This document shows, piece after piece, positions 25,702 to 34,030 of a DNA stretch of 64,000 nt. Each line of letters begins with the position of its first letter. Within the stretch, counting starts at the first letter, position 1. The translations under genes were made by a program, and so were the position numbers. The DNA lies in contig NZ_JALHBS010000035.1 of NCBI RefSeq assembly GCF_024195285.1, positions 52,058-116,057 on the forward strand. Direction: 5' to 3'. The notes beneath the pieces were generated by a model. The model saw only the letters and a list, made by a program, of their open reading frames with translations. It had not been told where the DNA came from and searched no databases. The DNA is from Aurantimonas marianensis. GTDB lineage: Bacteria; Pseudomonadota; Alphaproteobacteria; Rhizobiales; Rhizobiaceae.

Positions 25702-26119
25702 ACACGCACTCGCATTCGCCTCGCCGCGCGGCCCGTCATGATGAAGTGTCGGACCCCAGTGGCTTGATCGCGATCATGCGGACCACCGTTTAAGGAAGCC
25801 ATAAACCATGCCGCCTTCGACGCCGCCTGCGGCCAGAACTACTGGCCTGCGGGCGGATTCGGACCCTGGATGTTGCCGTTATGGTTAACGCTTCGCGACA
25901 CGACCGCGACCAGCGCGGCGAAGAGCCGAGCTTGCCGGGCGATCATGGCCGGAAAGAAGCTGTGGACGAGCAGCGCAAGCAGCAATTCATAAGATTTGAA
26001 TCAAAGATGTCTTGCAGTTTCAACGCAGCCTTTGGCCACCGTCGGCATTATGCCTCCAGAAAACGCAACCGACCGGGACGAGGGATCCGGCTTACCGGCA
26101 AGCGTTTAGAGGCAAATCG
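25702..26119. other. gene-less divergent region between the kinase and DUF5330 genes
   Basis: About 420 bases without a convincing gene. It holds a GTTAACCAT CtrA-type half site (minus strand, 25889-25881) and a hairpin around 25823-25856 (core GGCCAG-AACTA-CTGGCC with a GC-rich imperfect extension). An 80-codon open frame at 25881 is Arg/His-rich and unlikely to be a gene. The right end gives the ribosome site AGAGGCAAATCG for the DUF5330 gene. Confidence 0.5.
25881..25889 (-). promoter_or_regulatory. CtrA-type half site GTTAACCAT
   Basis: The minus strand reads GTTAACCAT, containing TTAACCAT, a sequence bound by CtrA in alphaproteobacteria. It lies 180 bases upstream of the DivJ-like kinase start and 230 bases upstream of the DUF5330 gene on the other side. 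Confidence 0.35.
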
Positions 26120-26638
26120 ATGATCCGGTTCGTTATGAAATCAGCGTTCTTTCTCGGCATCGTCGCGATGCTTCTTCCAGGCGACGGCCAGGGCGACGAG
26201 ACTCGCCAAAGCCAGATTGACGTCTTTTCCACCTTTGCCGGCGCCCAGGCGGCGATCGCCGATCTGTCGAACTTTTGCGGCCGGGCGCCGGCCGCGTGCG
26301 ATGCCGGTGGCGATCTCGCCCGGTTCGCCGGCGAGCGGATCGGAGACGGAATCGCCCTCGCCTACAATTTCATCGAGACCGAGCAACACAGCGCTCCCGC
26401 CTCCGGGAATTCGGCGGTTTCATCGTCCTCCCCCTATCCGGACGCGATCGTCACGGGCGCGGTTGGCCGGGCCTTGTCGCTCGCGTCGTCGCGTTCCGTG
26501 GAGGCGTCCCGGCCTGTCGCCATGCCGCGCATCGAGGGGCCGGCGAACCCGCGGCACGCCTTGCTCCCACCCGACTCCATCCCCGGCCATGGCCCTCTGT
26601 CGCGCCTGCCGATCCCGCGGTCGGCGCCCCGCACCTGA
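26120..26638 (+). CDS. DUF5330-like secreted protein
   Basis: A 172-residue exported protein. The ATG at 26120 follows AGAGGCAAATCG and gives MIRFVMKSAFFLGIVAMLLP, a signal peptide or anchor. The following block VFSTFAGAQAAIADLSNFCG and APAACDAGGDLARFAGERIG, with two cysteines, matches the small DUF5330 family of rhizobia. The C-terminal half is Ser/Pro-rich and disordered. Function unknown. A perfect 7-bp hairpin follows 24 bases after the stop. Confidence 0.75.
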   Translation: MIRFVMKSAFFLGIVAMLLPGDGQGDETRQSQIDVFSTFAGAQAAIADLSNFCGRAPAACDAGGDLARFAGERIGDGIALAYNFIETEQHSAPASGNSAVSSSSPYPDAIVTGAVGRALSLASSRSVEASRPVAMPRIEGPANPRHALLPPDSIPGHGPLSRLPIPRSAPRT

Positions 26639-26661
26639 CATCGGCATCCCATAGCCTTATA

Positions 26662-26678
26662 TCGGGCGTACCGCCCGA
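26662..26678. repeat. hairpin TCGGGCG-TAC-CGCCCGA downstream of DUF5330
   Basis: Perfect 7-bp stem with a 3-base loop, 24 bases after the DUF5330 stop and 147 bases before the SufE-like gene. There is no T tract on the plus strand, so it may be a weak or Rho-assisted terminator. Confidence 0.4.
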
Positions 26679-26824
26679 CAAGGACGGTACCTGGCGCGGA
26701 ACGAGGAAGGTGGGGACCGGTTACCTCCCGCATGCCGCGCTCACGGCTGGAAGCGATCATCGCCATGACAGCGGATCGAATCGATCCTATGTCATCGTGA
26801 TCGAGGCCCCGATCGGGAGAAAGC

Positions 26825-27250
26825 ATGCCGACGATAGAAGACATCACCGCCGATTTCGAGTTTCTCGAAGATTGGGAAGATCGGTACCGCTATCTAATCG
26901 AACTCGGACGGTCGCTGCCGGCGATGCCGGAGGCTGAGCTGAACGACGCCAATAAGGTCCGCGGCTGCGTCAGTCAGGTCTGGCTGATCAGTCGAACCGA
27001 CGATGCCAGCCCGCCCCATCTCACGTTTCTGGGTGAATCCGACGCACATATCGTTCGCGGTCTCGTCGCCGTCGCTCTCGCGCTTTTCTCCGGTCGTAGC
27101 GCGTCTGAAATTCTGGAGGCCGATGCCGAGGCGACCTTTGCGCGTCTGGGATTGCAGGAGCATCTGACGCCGCAGCGCTCCAACGGTCTGCGTTCGATGG
27201 TGGCACGGATCAAGGACGACGCGCGCCGGGCTCTCGCCGCCGCGGCCTGA
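26825..27250 (+). CDS. SufE-family sulfur acceptor protein
   Basis: A 141-residue SufE protein. SufE accepts persulfide sulfur from a cysteine desulfurase (SufS) and stimulates Fe-S cluster assembly. The acceptor cysteine is C48 in NKVRGCVSQVWL, and the C-terminal helical block SNGLRSMVARIKDDARRAL is typical. The length is usual for SufE. No other suf gene is next to it, which is common in rhizobia. It is convergent with the DUF6456 gene. Confidence 0.92.
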   Translation: MPTIEDITADFEFLEDWEDRYRYLIELGRSLPAMPEAELNDANKVRGCVSQVWLISRTDDASPPHLTFLGESDAHIVRGLVAVALALFSGRSASEILEADAEATFARLGLQEHLTPQRSNGLRSMVARIKDDARRALAAAA

Positions 27251-27285
27251 ACCGCGACGCCATTCGTATCGCCGTCTGCGGAAAG

Positions 27286-27786
27286 TCACCGGCCGTTGAT
27301 CGACGGGCGGTAGTCCTCGGTGCCCCACCGCCGGATGCGCGAGGACGGCGATCTGGCGGCGCCGGTCAGCCCGTAATGGCGAGCCAGGACGCCAAGGCCG
27401 GCTTTCAGCAGCAGCTTCGCCGACCGCGCCGGCCATTGCCGTTCCCGCTCGACGGTTTCCAGCCCCTTCAGGAAACAGCAGATGTCGAGGAGAACGCCCG
27501 CAAGTTCCGGCCCGACGGCCTTGATCGCCGCATCGACCCGTTGTCGCGCGTCGATCGCGGAGTCCGATAAATCGCCCGCGCCGCGCCGGCTCCCTTTTTC
27601 TCGTGGCTGGGCGTCCCAGCGCTGCGTGATCCCGGGCATCAACTGACCGCGCGTGAAATCCACGCGCAGCCGCTCCCCGGCCAGCGTCTCCGCTTCGGCG
27701 AGGAACGGTTCGCCGCCCTTGCCACGTCGCTGCGCCAGCCGGGCGAGAGGCGACTCGTTCGAATTGTGCCCCGCGAACGCCGCCAT
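27286..27786 (-). CDS. DUF6456 domain protein
   Basis: A 166-residue protein. The C-terminal two thirds (GERLRVDFTRGQLMPGITQR, DARQRVDAAIKAVGPELAGV, LLDICCFLKGLETVERERQW, LLLKAGLGVLARHYGL) match the alphaproteobacterial DUF6456 family, often found fused or adjacent to helix-turn-helix proteins. The ATG overlaps the stop of the upstream DnaA domain IV-like gene (TGATG), so the two are coupled. The start follows GGGGAGACGCCTG. Basic, no membrane segment; probably DNA-associated, by context only. Confidence 0.8.
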   Translation of the reverse strand: MAAFAGHNSNESPLARLAQRRGKGGEPFLAEAETLAGERLRVDFTRGQLMPGITQRWDAQPREKGSRRGAGDLSDSAIDARQRVDAAIKAVGPELAGVLLDICCFLKGLETVERERQWPARSAKLLLKAGLGVLARHYGLTGAARSPSSRIRRWGTEDYRPSINGR

Positions 27787-28247
27787 CAGGCGTCTCCCCG
27801 CCCACATCCCTGATCGCATGCATCGAGCGCCGCGCGGACCGCGTGCGCAAGGCCTTCCAAGCGTTCGACGGCGGCGTCGAAGGCCAGATCGTCGCGTCGA
27901 TCCTCGGTGCGGCGAATGGCATAGGCGATCGTTGTGCGGTCGCGCCCGAACCCCTCGGCCATGGCGGATAGGGGAATCTGGAAGACGACATGGGCGAGAT
28001 ACATGGCGACGTGTCGGGCCTCGCAGACGCTGGCGATCGCCCGGCCGGGCCGCTCGATCTCCCGAACGGGGATGGCGAAGAAGGCGCCGGCGATTTCCCT
28101 TGCCAGACGGCAGCTGCGCGCAACGGCCGCCCGGCGATCGATCCCGGTGACGGGGCTTGCTTCTTCCGTCGGGGCCGCCTCGCCCGCTGCGCCGGGTGCC
28201 CAGCGGCCCGGTCGGGCGGAAACCCGGTGCGGGAATATGGATTGCAT
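27786..28247 (-). CDS. free-standing DnaA domain IV-like helix-turn-helix protein
   Basis: A 153-residue protein without an ATPase domain. Residues about 45-125 align in pattern with the DNA-binding domain IV of DnaA: the basic EIERPGRAIASVCEARHVAM in place of the DnaA segment ending in ARQVAM, then YLAHVVFQIPLSAMAEGFGR and DRTTIAYAIRRTED, like DnaA GxDHTTVLHACRKIE. The ATG at 28247 has a perfect AGGAGG eight bases upstream, better than the GTG at 28256. It is coupled to the DUF6456 gene. It may bind DnaA boxes and modulate replication initiation or transcription; that is inference. Confidence 0.75.
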   Translation of the reverse strand: MQSIFPHRVSARPGRWAPGAAGEAAPTEEASPVTGIDRRAAVARSCRLAREIAGAFFAIPVREIERPGRAIASVCEARHVAMYLAHVVFQIPLSAMAEGFGRDRTTIAYAIRRTEDRRDDLAFDAAVERLEGLAHAVRAALDACDQGCGRGDA

Positions 28248-28455
28248 CGCATTCACCTCCTGCTGGCCATGACGTCCGTCTTAAGCCATCACCACCAGAA
28301 GGGGAAATAATTCCTATTTCATCTAACGACCGCAACGAGAACCGCGCGGAGATAAAGGCGCGAATCGAGGGTTTCACCCATTCTGAATAAAGGATTTTAT
28401 CCCCACTCCCCGGCAATTGCCAGATTCTTTGCGGACCACCCACCGGAGCATCCGC

Positions 28456-28896
28456 ATGGCCAGAACTCTCGACCCCTCGCCGCTAACGGCCGCGCTCGAA
28501 CGAGCCGCCCGCCGCCACGCCGAAGCCCGACGGCGCGAGGCGCAAAGCGATCTTTCCCGGATTGAACTTGCGATGTTGCTGCGTCGGTTCGGCCTCGCGC
28601 GGGAGCCCGTGTCCGACGCCGTGGCCGCGGGTGACGCAGCCGGTCTCCCCGAAGCGGAATCGGCTTCCCTGCGCGCCAGGGTCCGCGGCGAACTCGATCT
28701 GCTGGCGCGCTTGGCCCGGCGTCGCGATCCCCGTTACGACATCAATCGGCACATGGCGGCCATGCGCCTCGCGCGGTGGCTCGAGGACGGCCGTCCCTGG
28801 CACGCGCCGGAGACGCCCCCCGGATCCGGCTGTTCCAGAAATCAACGCTTCCGCCGCGCCCCCAGCCGCCAATCCGGCAGCCGGCCGACGCGTTGA
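28456..28896 (+). CDS. hypothetical basic protein
   Basis: A 146-residue frame starting MARTLDPSPLTAALERAARR, followed by a long charged helix with HAEARRREAQSDLSRIELAM and LLRRFGLAREPVSDAVAAGD, then RGELDLLARLARRRDPRYDI and an Arg/Ser/Pro-rich tail. No membrane segment or known motif; I do not recognise it. The composition (helical, Arg/Ala-rich) could be real or a GC-driven open frame, and the opposite strand is also open over most of it. It lies alone between the divergent DnaA-like gene and the transporter operon. Confidence 0.45.
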   Translation: MARTLDPSPLTAALERAARRHAEARRREAQSDLSRIELAMLLRRFGLAREPVSDAVAAGDAAGLPEAESASLRARVRGELDLLARLARRRDPRYDINRHMAAMRLARWLEDGRPWHAPETPPGSGCSRNQRFRRAPSRQSGSRPTR

Positions 28897-29077
28897 TCCC
28901 TACCCCGGCCCTGTTCGTGATCTACGACGAACGACTTAGATGATGGCCGCCGGCATTCCTTGACAGGGCTCCTCTCGCTGCTTCACAACGAAAACCAACC
29001 GCAAGGTCGGGTTATTACTGTCGGCTTCGATTTCGGCTGGCCCGATTGTTTGCGTTTTGTATGGGAGGATTATCGAA

Positions 29078-30301
29078 ATGCGTATGATGAAATTGCTGCT
29101 TGCGGGCTCCGTCGCGGCCGCGGCGCTTGTGCCGGCCACCGTTGGCGCGCAGGAAATCTCCAATGACGTGGTGAAGATCGGCATCCTGAACGACCAGTCC
29201 GGCGTCTATGCCGATTTTGGCGGCCAGTCGTCGGTCGAGGCGGCGAAAATGGCGATCGACGATTTCGGTGGAGAGGTTCTCGGCAAGCCGATCGAACTCA
29301 TCTCGGCCGACCATCAAAATAAAGCCGATATCGCTTCCAACATCGCCCGCGAATGGTACGACGTGCAGAATGTCGACGCCATCATGGAATTGACCACATC
29401 GTCGGTCGCTCTCGCGGTGCAGGGTCTGTCGCGCGAGAAAGAGAAGATCACCATCGTCACCGGCGCCGCGACCACCGAATTGACCGGCAAGCAGTGCAGC
29501 CCCTACGGATTCCATTGGGTCTACGACACCCACGCCCTGGCCGTCGGCACCGGCGGCGCGCTGGTGAAGGCCGGCGGCGATACCTGGTTCTTCCTCACGG
29601 CCGACTATGCCTTCGGTTACTCGCTTGAGGAACAGACGGGCAATTTCGTGAAGGAGAACGGCGGTGAAGTTCTCGGCGCGGTTCGCCACCCGCTCGGCAC
29701 CACCGACTTTTCCTCCTTCCTTCTGCAGGCCCAGAGTTCCGGCGCGAAGGTCATCGGCCTCGCCAATGCCGGCCTCGATACGGCCAGCGCGATCAAGGGC
29801 GCGGCTGAATTCGGCATCGTCCAGGCTGGGCAGAAGCTCGCCGGCCTGCTTTTCACCCTGGCTGAGGTCCACGGCCTTGGGCTCGAGGCGGCGCAAGGTC
29901 TGAACCTCACCGAAGGTTGGTATTGGAATCAGAGCGACGAGAACCGCGAATTCGCCGACCGCCTGATGGAGCGGACGGGAAGCCGGCCGAACATGGTCCA
30001 TGCCGGCACCTATTCGGCCGTGACCCAGTACCTCAAGGCCGTCGAGGCCGCCGGCACCGACGCCACCGACGCCGTGTCCGCCAAGCTGCATGAAATGCCG
30101 GTCGAAGATGTCTTCGCCAAGTCCGGCAAAGTGCAGGAGAACGGCCGGATGGTCTATGACATGTACCTTTTCGAGGTAAAGGCTCCGTCGGATTCCCAGG
30201 GCGAGTGGGACTACTACAAGGAAGTCTCCACGGTTCCCGGCAGCGAGGCCTTCCTGTCGGTTGAAGACTCCGGCTGCGACGTCGCCAGCTTCAAGAACTG
30301 A
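29078..30301 (+). CDS. periplasmic substrate-binding protein, branched-chain amino acid/aromatic-type ABC transporter
   Basis: A 407-residue binding protein of the LivK-like (Periplasmic_binding_6) family. The ATG at 29078 follows GGGAGGATTATCGAA. It has a signal peptide (MRMMKLLLAGS to about VGAQ) and the mature start EISNDVVKIGILNDQSGVYA. The subfamily with GTGGALVKAGGDTWFFLTAD, YAFGYSLEEQT and VRHPLGTTDFSSFLLQAQSS includes binders of aromatic acids and other non-amino-acid ligands, so the substrate is open. Two C-terminal cysteines may pair. It is the first gene of a five-gene transporter set, set off from the ATPase genes by a strong hairpin. Confidence 0.93.
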   Translation: MRMMKLLLAGSVAAAALVPATVGAQEISNDVVKIGILNDQSGVYADFGGQSSVEAAKMAIDDFGGEVLGKPIELISADHQNKADIASNIAREWYDVQNVDAIMELTTSSVALAVQGLSREKEKITIVTGAATTELTGKQCSPYGFHWVYDTHALAVGTGGALVKAGGDTWFFLTADYAFGYSLEEQTGNFVKENGGEVLGAVRHPLGTTDFSSFLLQAQSSGAKVIGLANAGLDTASAIKGAAEFGIVQAGQKLAGLLFTLAEVHGLGLEAAQGLNLTEGWYWNQSDENREFADRLMERTGSRPNMVHAGTYSAVTQYLKAVEAAGTDATDAVSAKLHEMPVEDVFAKSGKVQENGRMVYDMYLFEVKAPSDSQGEWDYYKEVSTVPGSEAFLSVEDSGCDVASFKN

Positions 30302-30316
30302 CATAGCAAGGAATAC

Positions 30317-30350
30317 CTGTAGGAGGCGGGCCTCGGCCCGCCTCCTACAG
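30317..30350 (+). terminator. 16-bp perfect hairpin after the binding-protein gene
   Basis: CTGTAGGAGGCGGGCC-TC-GGCCCGCCTCCTACAG is a perfect 16-bp stem 15 bases after the stop codon. There is no T tract. Such a hairpin between a binding protein gene and the rest of its operon typically protects the upstream mRNA and lowers downstream expression. Confidence 0.7.
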
Positions 30351-30602
30351 TCGATCACGCTGCAGCGTCTCTCACATGAAATGCTGTGATCAAATTGAAA
30401 TTTCGACTTGAAAGTCTCGGGCTTTACCGGCTCCTATGGAAACCTCGCTGAGGAGCGCCCGTTCGGGACGGGCACTCTTGCGGGGGTATCGAAAAGGAGC
30501 GGCCATTCGGTCACGGTTGCGGCCCGGTCGGATCGCTACCAGCCCCTAGTCGGCGCTTCCTTGTAAGCTCTGGCCCGACGTCGACAGGAGATGAATGCGC
30601 CG

Positions 30603-31367
30603 ATGAGCGTTTCCCCGCAGGAGGCGATTCTTTCCGCCCGCGGCCTCACCAAGGAGTTCTTCGGCTTCAAGGCCGTGAACGGCGTCGATCTCGACGTCCG
30701 CGAAAATACCATCCACGCCCTGATCGGCCCCAATGGCGCCGGTAAGACCACAGTCTTCAACTTGCTGACCAAGTTCCTCAGCCCCACGGAAGGCAAGATC
30801 ACCTTTCGCGGCAAGGATATCACGGGCTTCAAACCCGCCGATGTCGCGCGGCTGGGGCTGGTGCGCTCGTTCCAGATCTCGGCGGTGTTTCCACATTTGA
30901 CCGTTCTCGACAACGTCCGCGTCGCCCTGCAGCGCAAGGCGCATCTCGGCACCCAGTTCTGGCGCTCCAACAGCGCGCTCGACCGGCTCAACGATCGCGC
31001 CCATGAGCTGATCGCGGCCGTGGGCCTGGACGAATACGCCGCGCTCGACGCGGCAGAGCTCCCCTATGGTCGAAAGCGCGCGCTCGAGCTCGCGACGACC
31101 CTCGCGCTCGACCCGCCGGTCCTTTTGTTCGACGAGCCCATGGCGGGCATGGGCGCGGAGGACATCGGCCGCATTTCCGACCTGATCCGGCGGATCGCCA
31201 AGGACCGCACCGTTGTCATGGTCGAGCACAATCTCAACGTCGTCGCCGACCTTTGCGATCACGTCACGGTGCTGGCGCGCGGCGAAATCCTCGCCGAGGG
31301 CGACTACGACACGGTCAGCTCCGACCCGCGCGTGCGCGAAGCCTACATGGGAACCGAAGATGAGTGA
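30603..31367 (+). CDS. ABC transporter ATP-binding protein, LivG-type
   Basis: A 254-residue ATPase of the branched-chain-amino-acid transporter class. Walker A is GPNGAGKTT, the Q-loop is followed by VRSFQISAVFPHLTV, the signature is the LivG-type variant YGRKRALELA in place of LSGGQ, and Walker B is VLLFDEPMAGM, followed by the H-loop VMVEHNL. The ATG at 30603 lies 12 bases after AGGAG; the ATG at 30591 directly abuts that site and is less likely. Its end overlaps the LivF-type gene by eight bases. Confidence 0.93.
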   Translation: MSVSPQEAILSARGLTKEFFGFKAVNGVDLDVRENTIHALIGPNGAGKTTVFNLLTKFLSPTEGKITFRGKDITGFKPADVARLGLVRSFQISAVFPHLTVLDNVRVALQRKAHLGTQFWRSNSALDRLNDRAHELIAAVGLDEYAALDAAELPYGRKRALELATTLALDPPVLLFDEPMAGMGAEDIGRISDLIRRIAKDRTVVMVEHNLNVVADLCDHVTVLARGEILAEGDYDTVSSDPRVREAYMGTEDE

Positions 31368-32079
31368 GCCGTCCGGCGCTTCCCCCCTTCTCGAGGTCGA
31401 GAACCTCCACGGCTGGTACGGCGAAAGCCATATCCTGCATGGCGTCTCCCTCGACCTCCACGAAGGCGAGACGATCACGCTGCTCGGCCGCAATGGCGCC
31501 GGCAAGACCACCACGCTCCGCGCCATCATGAACCTTTTGTCGAAGCGCGAAGGCACGATCCGTCTCGCCGGCCAGGACATGATGAAAGTGCCGGTCCACA
31601 AGACCGCCTATGCCGGCATCGGCTACGTCCCCGAGGAGCGCGGCATCTTCGCGACCCTGTCGGTGTCGGAGAACCTGATGCTGCCGCCCCGCGTTTCGGA
31701 CGGCGGCATGAGTGTCGAAGAGATCTACGAGCTCTTTCCCAATCTCGCCGAACGGCGCAATTCCCCCGGCACCAAACTGTCCGGCGGCGAGCAGCAGATG
31801 CTGGCCATTGCCCGCATTCTTCGCACCGGGGTGAGGATCATTCTTCTGGACGAGCCCACCGAGGGGCTGGCGCCGGTCATCATCCAGCGCATCGGAGACG
31901 TCCTCATGGAACTGAAGAAGCAGGGCATGACGCTGCTTCTGGTCGAGCAGAACTTCCGCTTCGCCAGGAAGGTTGCCGACCGCTTCTTCCTGATGGAGGA
32001 CGGGCATATCCTTGAGAGTTTCCCGACGTCGGAACTCGATTCCAAGATGGACCGGCTGCATGAAGTGGTGGGGGTATAA
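31360..32079 (+). CDS. ABC transporter ATP-binding protein, LivF-type
   Basis: A 239-residue second ATPase of the transporter. Motifs: Walker A LGRNGAGKTTTLRAI, signature LSGGEQQMLAIARIL, Walker B RIILLDEPTEGLAP and H-loop LLLVEQN. The start codon lies inside the end of the LivG-type gene (overlap eight bases). Together the two ATPases drive the LivH/LivM-type permease pair downstream. Length and motifs are normal. Confidence 0.94.
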   Translation: MSEPSGASPLLEVENLHGWYGESHILHGVSLDLHEGETITLLGRNGAGKTTTLRAIMNLLSKREGTIRLAGQDMMKVPVHKTAYAGIGYVPEERGIFATLSVSENLMLPPRVSDGGMSVEEIYELFPNLAERRNSPGTKLSGGEQQMLAIARILRTGVRIILLDEPTEGLAPVIIQRIGDVLMELKKQGMTLLLVEQNFRFARKVADRFFLMEDGHILESFPTSELDSKMDRLHEVVGV

Positions 32080-32085
32080 CGCCAA

Positions 32086-32973
32086 ATGACCATGATCTTC
32101 GGCATCGCGCTTCCGGCCCTCCTCGGCCAGCTGCTGATCGGCTTCATCAACGGCTCGTTCTACGCCTTGCTCAGCCTGGGACTGGCGGTCATTTTCGGGA
32201 TGCTCCGCGTCATCAATTTTGCCCACGGCGCCCAGTACATGCTCGGCGCCTTCACCGCCTATCTGATCCTGTTCTACACCGGCCTCGGCTTCTGGCCGGC
32301 GTTGATCCTGGCGCCGCTGATCGTCGCGATGCTCTCGGCCGTCATCGAGCGCACGATGCTGTCGCGCCTCTATGACCTCGACCATCTTTACGGGCTGCTC
32401 TTCACCTTCGGCCTCGCCCTGATCATCGAAGGCACCTTCCGCTATTATTTCGGCGCGGCGGGCCAGCCCTATGCGACACCCGCGCTCCTGTCCGGCGGCA
32501 CCAATCTCGGCTTCATGTTCCTGCCGAACTATCGCGGTTTCGTTGTCGTCGCCTCGCTGGTCATCTGCATCGCCACTTGGCTCCTGATCGAAAAGACCAA
32601 GCTTGGCGCCTATCTGAGGGCCGCGACGGAGAACCCGCAGCTCGTCCAGGCTTTCGGCGTCAACGTGCCGCTCTTGCTGACGCTGACCTACGCGCTCGGC
32701 GCGGGCCTCGCCGCTCTCGCCGGCGTTCTCGCCGCGCCGATCTATCAGGTGAGTCCGCTGATGGGCTCGAACCTGATCATCATCGTCTTCGCCGTCGTCG
32801 TCATCGGCGGCATGGGCTCGATCGTCGGTGCGATCGTGTCGGGCTATCTCCTCGGCATTCTCGAAGGCCTCACCAAGGTCTTCTATCCCGAGGCATCGAA
32901 CATCGTCGTTTTCGTCATCATGGCGATCGTGCTGATGGTCCGCCCGGCCGGGCTGTTCGGGAAGGAAGCCTGA
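32086..32973 (+). CDS. ABC transporter permease, LivH-type
   Basis: A 295-residue inner-membrane permease with about eight hydrophobic segments. It begins in the family pattern LLGQLLIGFINGSFYALLSL and GLAVIFGMLRVINFAHGAQY, and has the conserved LGAYLRAATENPQLVQAFGV cytoplasmic loop that contacts the ATPase. Six bases separate it from the LivF-type gene and one base from the LivM-type gene. Confidence 0.94.
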   Translation: MTMIFGIALPALLGQLLIGFINGSFYALLSLGLAVIFGMLRVINFAHGAQYMLGAFTAYLILFYTGLGFWPALILAPLIVAMLSAVIERTMLSRLYDLDHLYGLLFTFGLALIIEGTFRYYFGAAGQPYATPALLSGGTNLGFMFLPNYRGFVVVASLVICIATWLLIEKTKLGAYLRAATENPQLVQAFGVNVPLLLTLTYALGAGLAALAGVLAAPIYQVSPLMGSNLIIIVFAVVVIGGMGSIVGAIVSGYLLGILEGLTKVFYPEASNIVVFVIMAIVLMVRPAGLFGKEA

Positions 32974-32974
32974 T

Positions 32975-33991
32975 ATGACCAATCCGCAAGTCACCAGCGT
33001 GGAACCCAACGCGATCCGCGACGGCGAAGGCTCGGTTGAGGGATCGCCCGCGCGCCAGGCCGGACAGCGCGATCTGTCGACCGCCGGCCTGATCGTCGCG
33101 CTCATCGCGCTCGCCGGGCTTCTCGCCGCCCCGTTCTTCTTCTATCCCGTCTTCATCATGAAGGTGCTGTGCTTCGCGCTCTTCGCCACCGCCTTCAATC
33201 TCCTGCTCGGCTATGTCGGCCTTCTGTCCTTCGGCCACGCCGCCTTCTTCGGTGGCGCGGCCTATTTTACCGCGCACGCCGCCAAGGTCTGGGGTTGGGA
33301 GCCCCTGTCGGCGATCCTGCTCGGCGCCGTCGGCGCCGGCCTGATCGGCCTCGTCGTCGGCTTCCTCGCCATCCGCAGGCAGGGCATCTATTTCGCCATG
33401 GTCACGCTGGCGCTGTCGCAGATGATCTTCTTCATCTTCCTGCAAGCGCCCTTCACCCACGGCGAGGACGGCATCCAGGGGGTGCCGCGCGGCCATCTCC
33501 TCGGCCTGATCGACCTCAACGACCCGCTGAACATCTATTATTTCGTCCTGGCGATCTTCCTGTTCGGCTTCTTCGCCGTCTGGCGCATCGTCAACTCGCC
33601 CTTCGGCCATATCCTCAAGGCGATCCGCGAAAACGAGAACCGGGCGATTTCGCTTGGCTACCGGGTCGAGCGCTACAAGCTCGGGGCCTTCGTCATGTCA
33701 GCGGCGATCGCCGGCCTCGCCGGATCGACCAAGGCGATCGTCTTCCAGATCGCGACGCTCACCGACGTCGCCTGGCAGATGTCCGGCGAGGTCGTGCTGA
33801 TGACGCTGCTCGGCGGCATGGGAACGATCTTCGGCCCGACTGTCGGCGCGGCGCTCGTCGTCATCATGCAGAACTATTTCGCCACGTCGGACTTCCCGGT
33901 CACCGTCCTGATCGGCATCATCTTCGTCTTGTGCGTGCTGTTGTTCCGGCGCGGCATCGTCGGCGAGGCGATCCGTCTGCTGCGGCGATAA
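32975..33991 (+). CDS. ABC transporter permease, LivM-type
   Basis: A 338-residue permease, last gene of the transporter operon. After a hydrophilic N-terminus of about 35 residues it has eight or more membrane segments, including CFALFATAFNLLLGYVGLLS and FGHAAFFGGAAYF, and the ATPase-contacting loop SPFGHILKAIRENENRAISL followed by GYRVERYKLGAFVMSAAIAG. It forms the translocation pore with the LivH-type protein. Convergent with pbpC, 39 bases away. Confidence 0.94.
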   Translation: MTNPQVTSVEPNAIRDGEGSVEGSPARQAGQRDLSTAGLIVALIALAGLLAAPFFFYPVFIMKVLCFALFATAFNLLLGYVGLLSFGHAAFFGGAAYFTAHAAKVWGWEPLSAILLGAVGAGLIGLVVGFLAIRRQGIYFAMVTLALSQMIFFIFLQAPFTHGEDGIQGVPRGHLLGLIDLNDPLNIYYFVLAIFLFGFFAVWRIVNSPFGHILKAIRENENRAISLGYRVERYKLGAFVMSAAIAGLAGSTKAIVFQIATLTDVAWQMSGEVVLMTLLGGMGTIFGPTVGAALVVIMQNYFATSDFPVTVLIGIIFVLCVLLFRRGIVGEAIRLLRR

Positions 33992-34030
33992 TGCAATAGC
34001 CGCCGCGCCGGAGCGTTCGGCCAGGCCAGC

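Noticed and set aside
25881..26123. 80-codon plus-strand frame before the DUF5330 gene
   Set aside because: Arg/His-rich, no ribosome site, and it runs over the start of the better-supported DUF5330 gene.
29015..30358. 447-codon minus-strand open frame opposite the substrate-binding protein gene
   Set aside because: The plus-strand gene has a signal peptide, ribosome site and family motifs; the antisense product does not.
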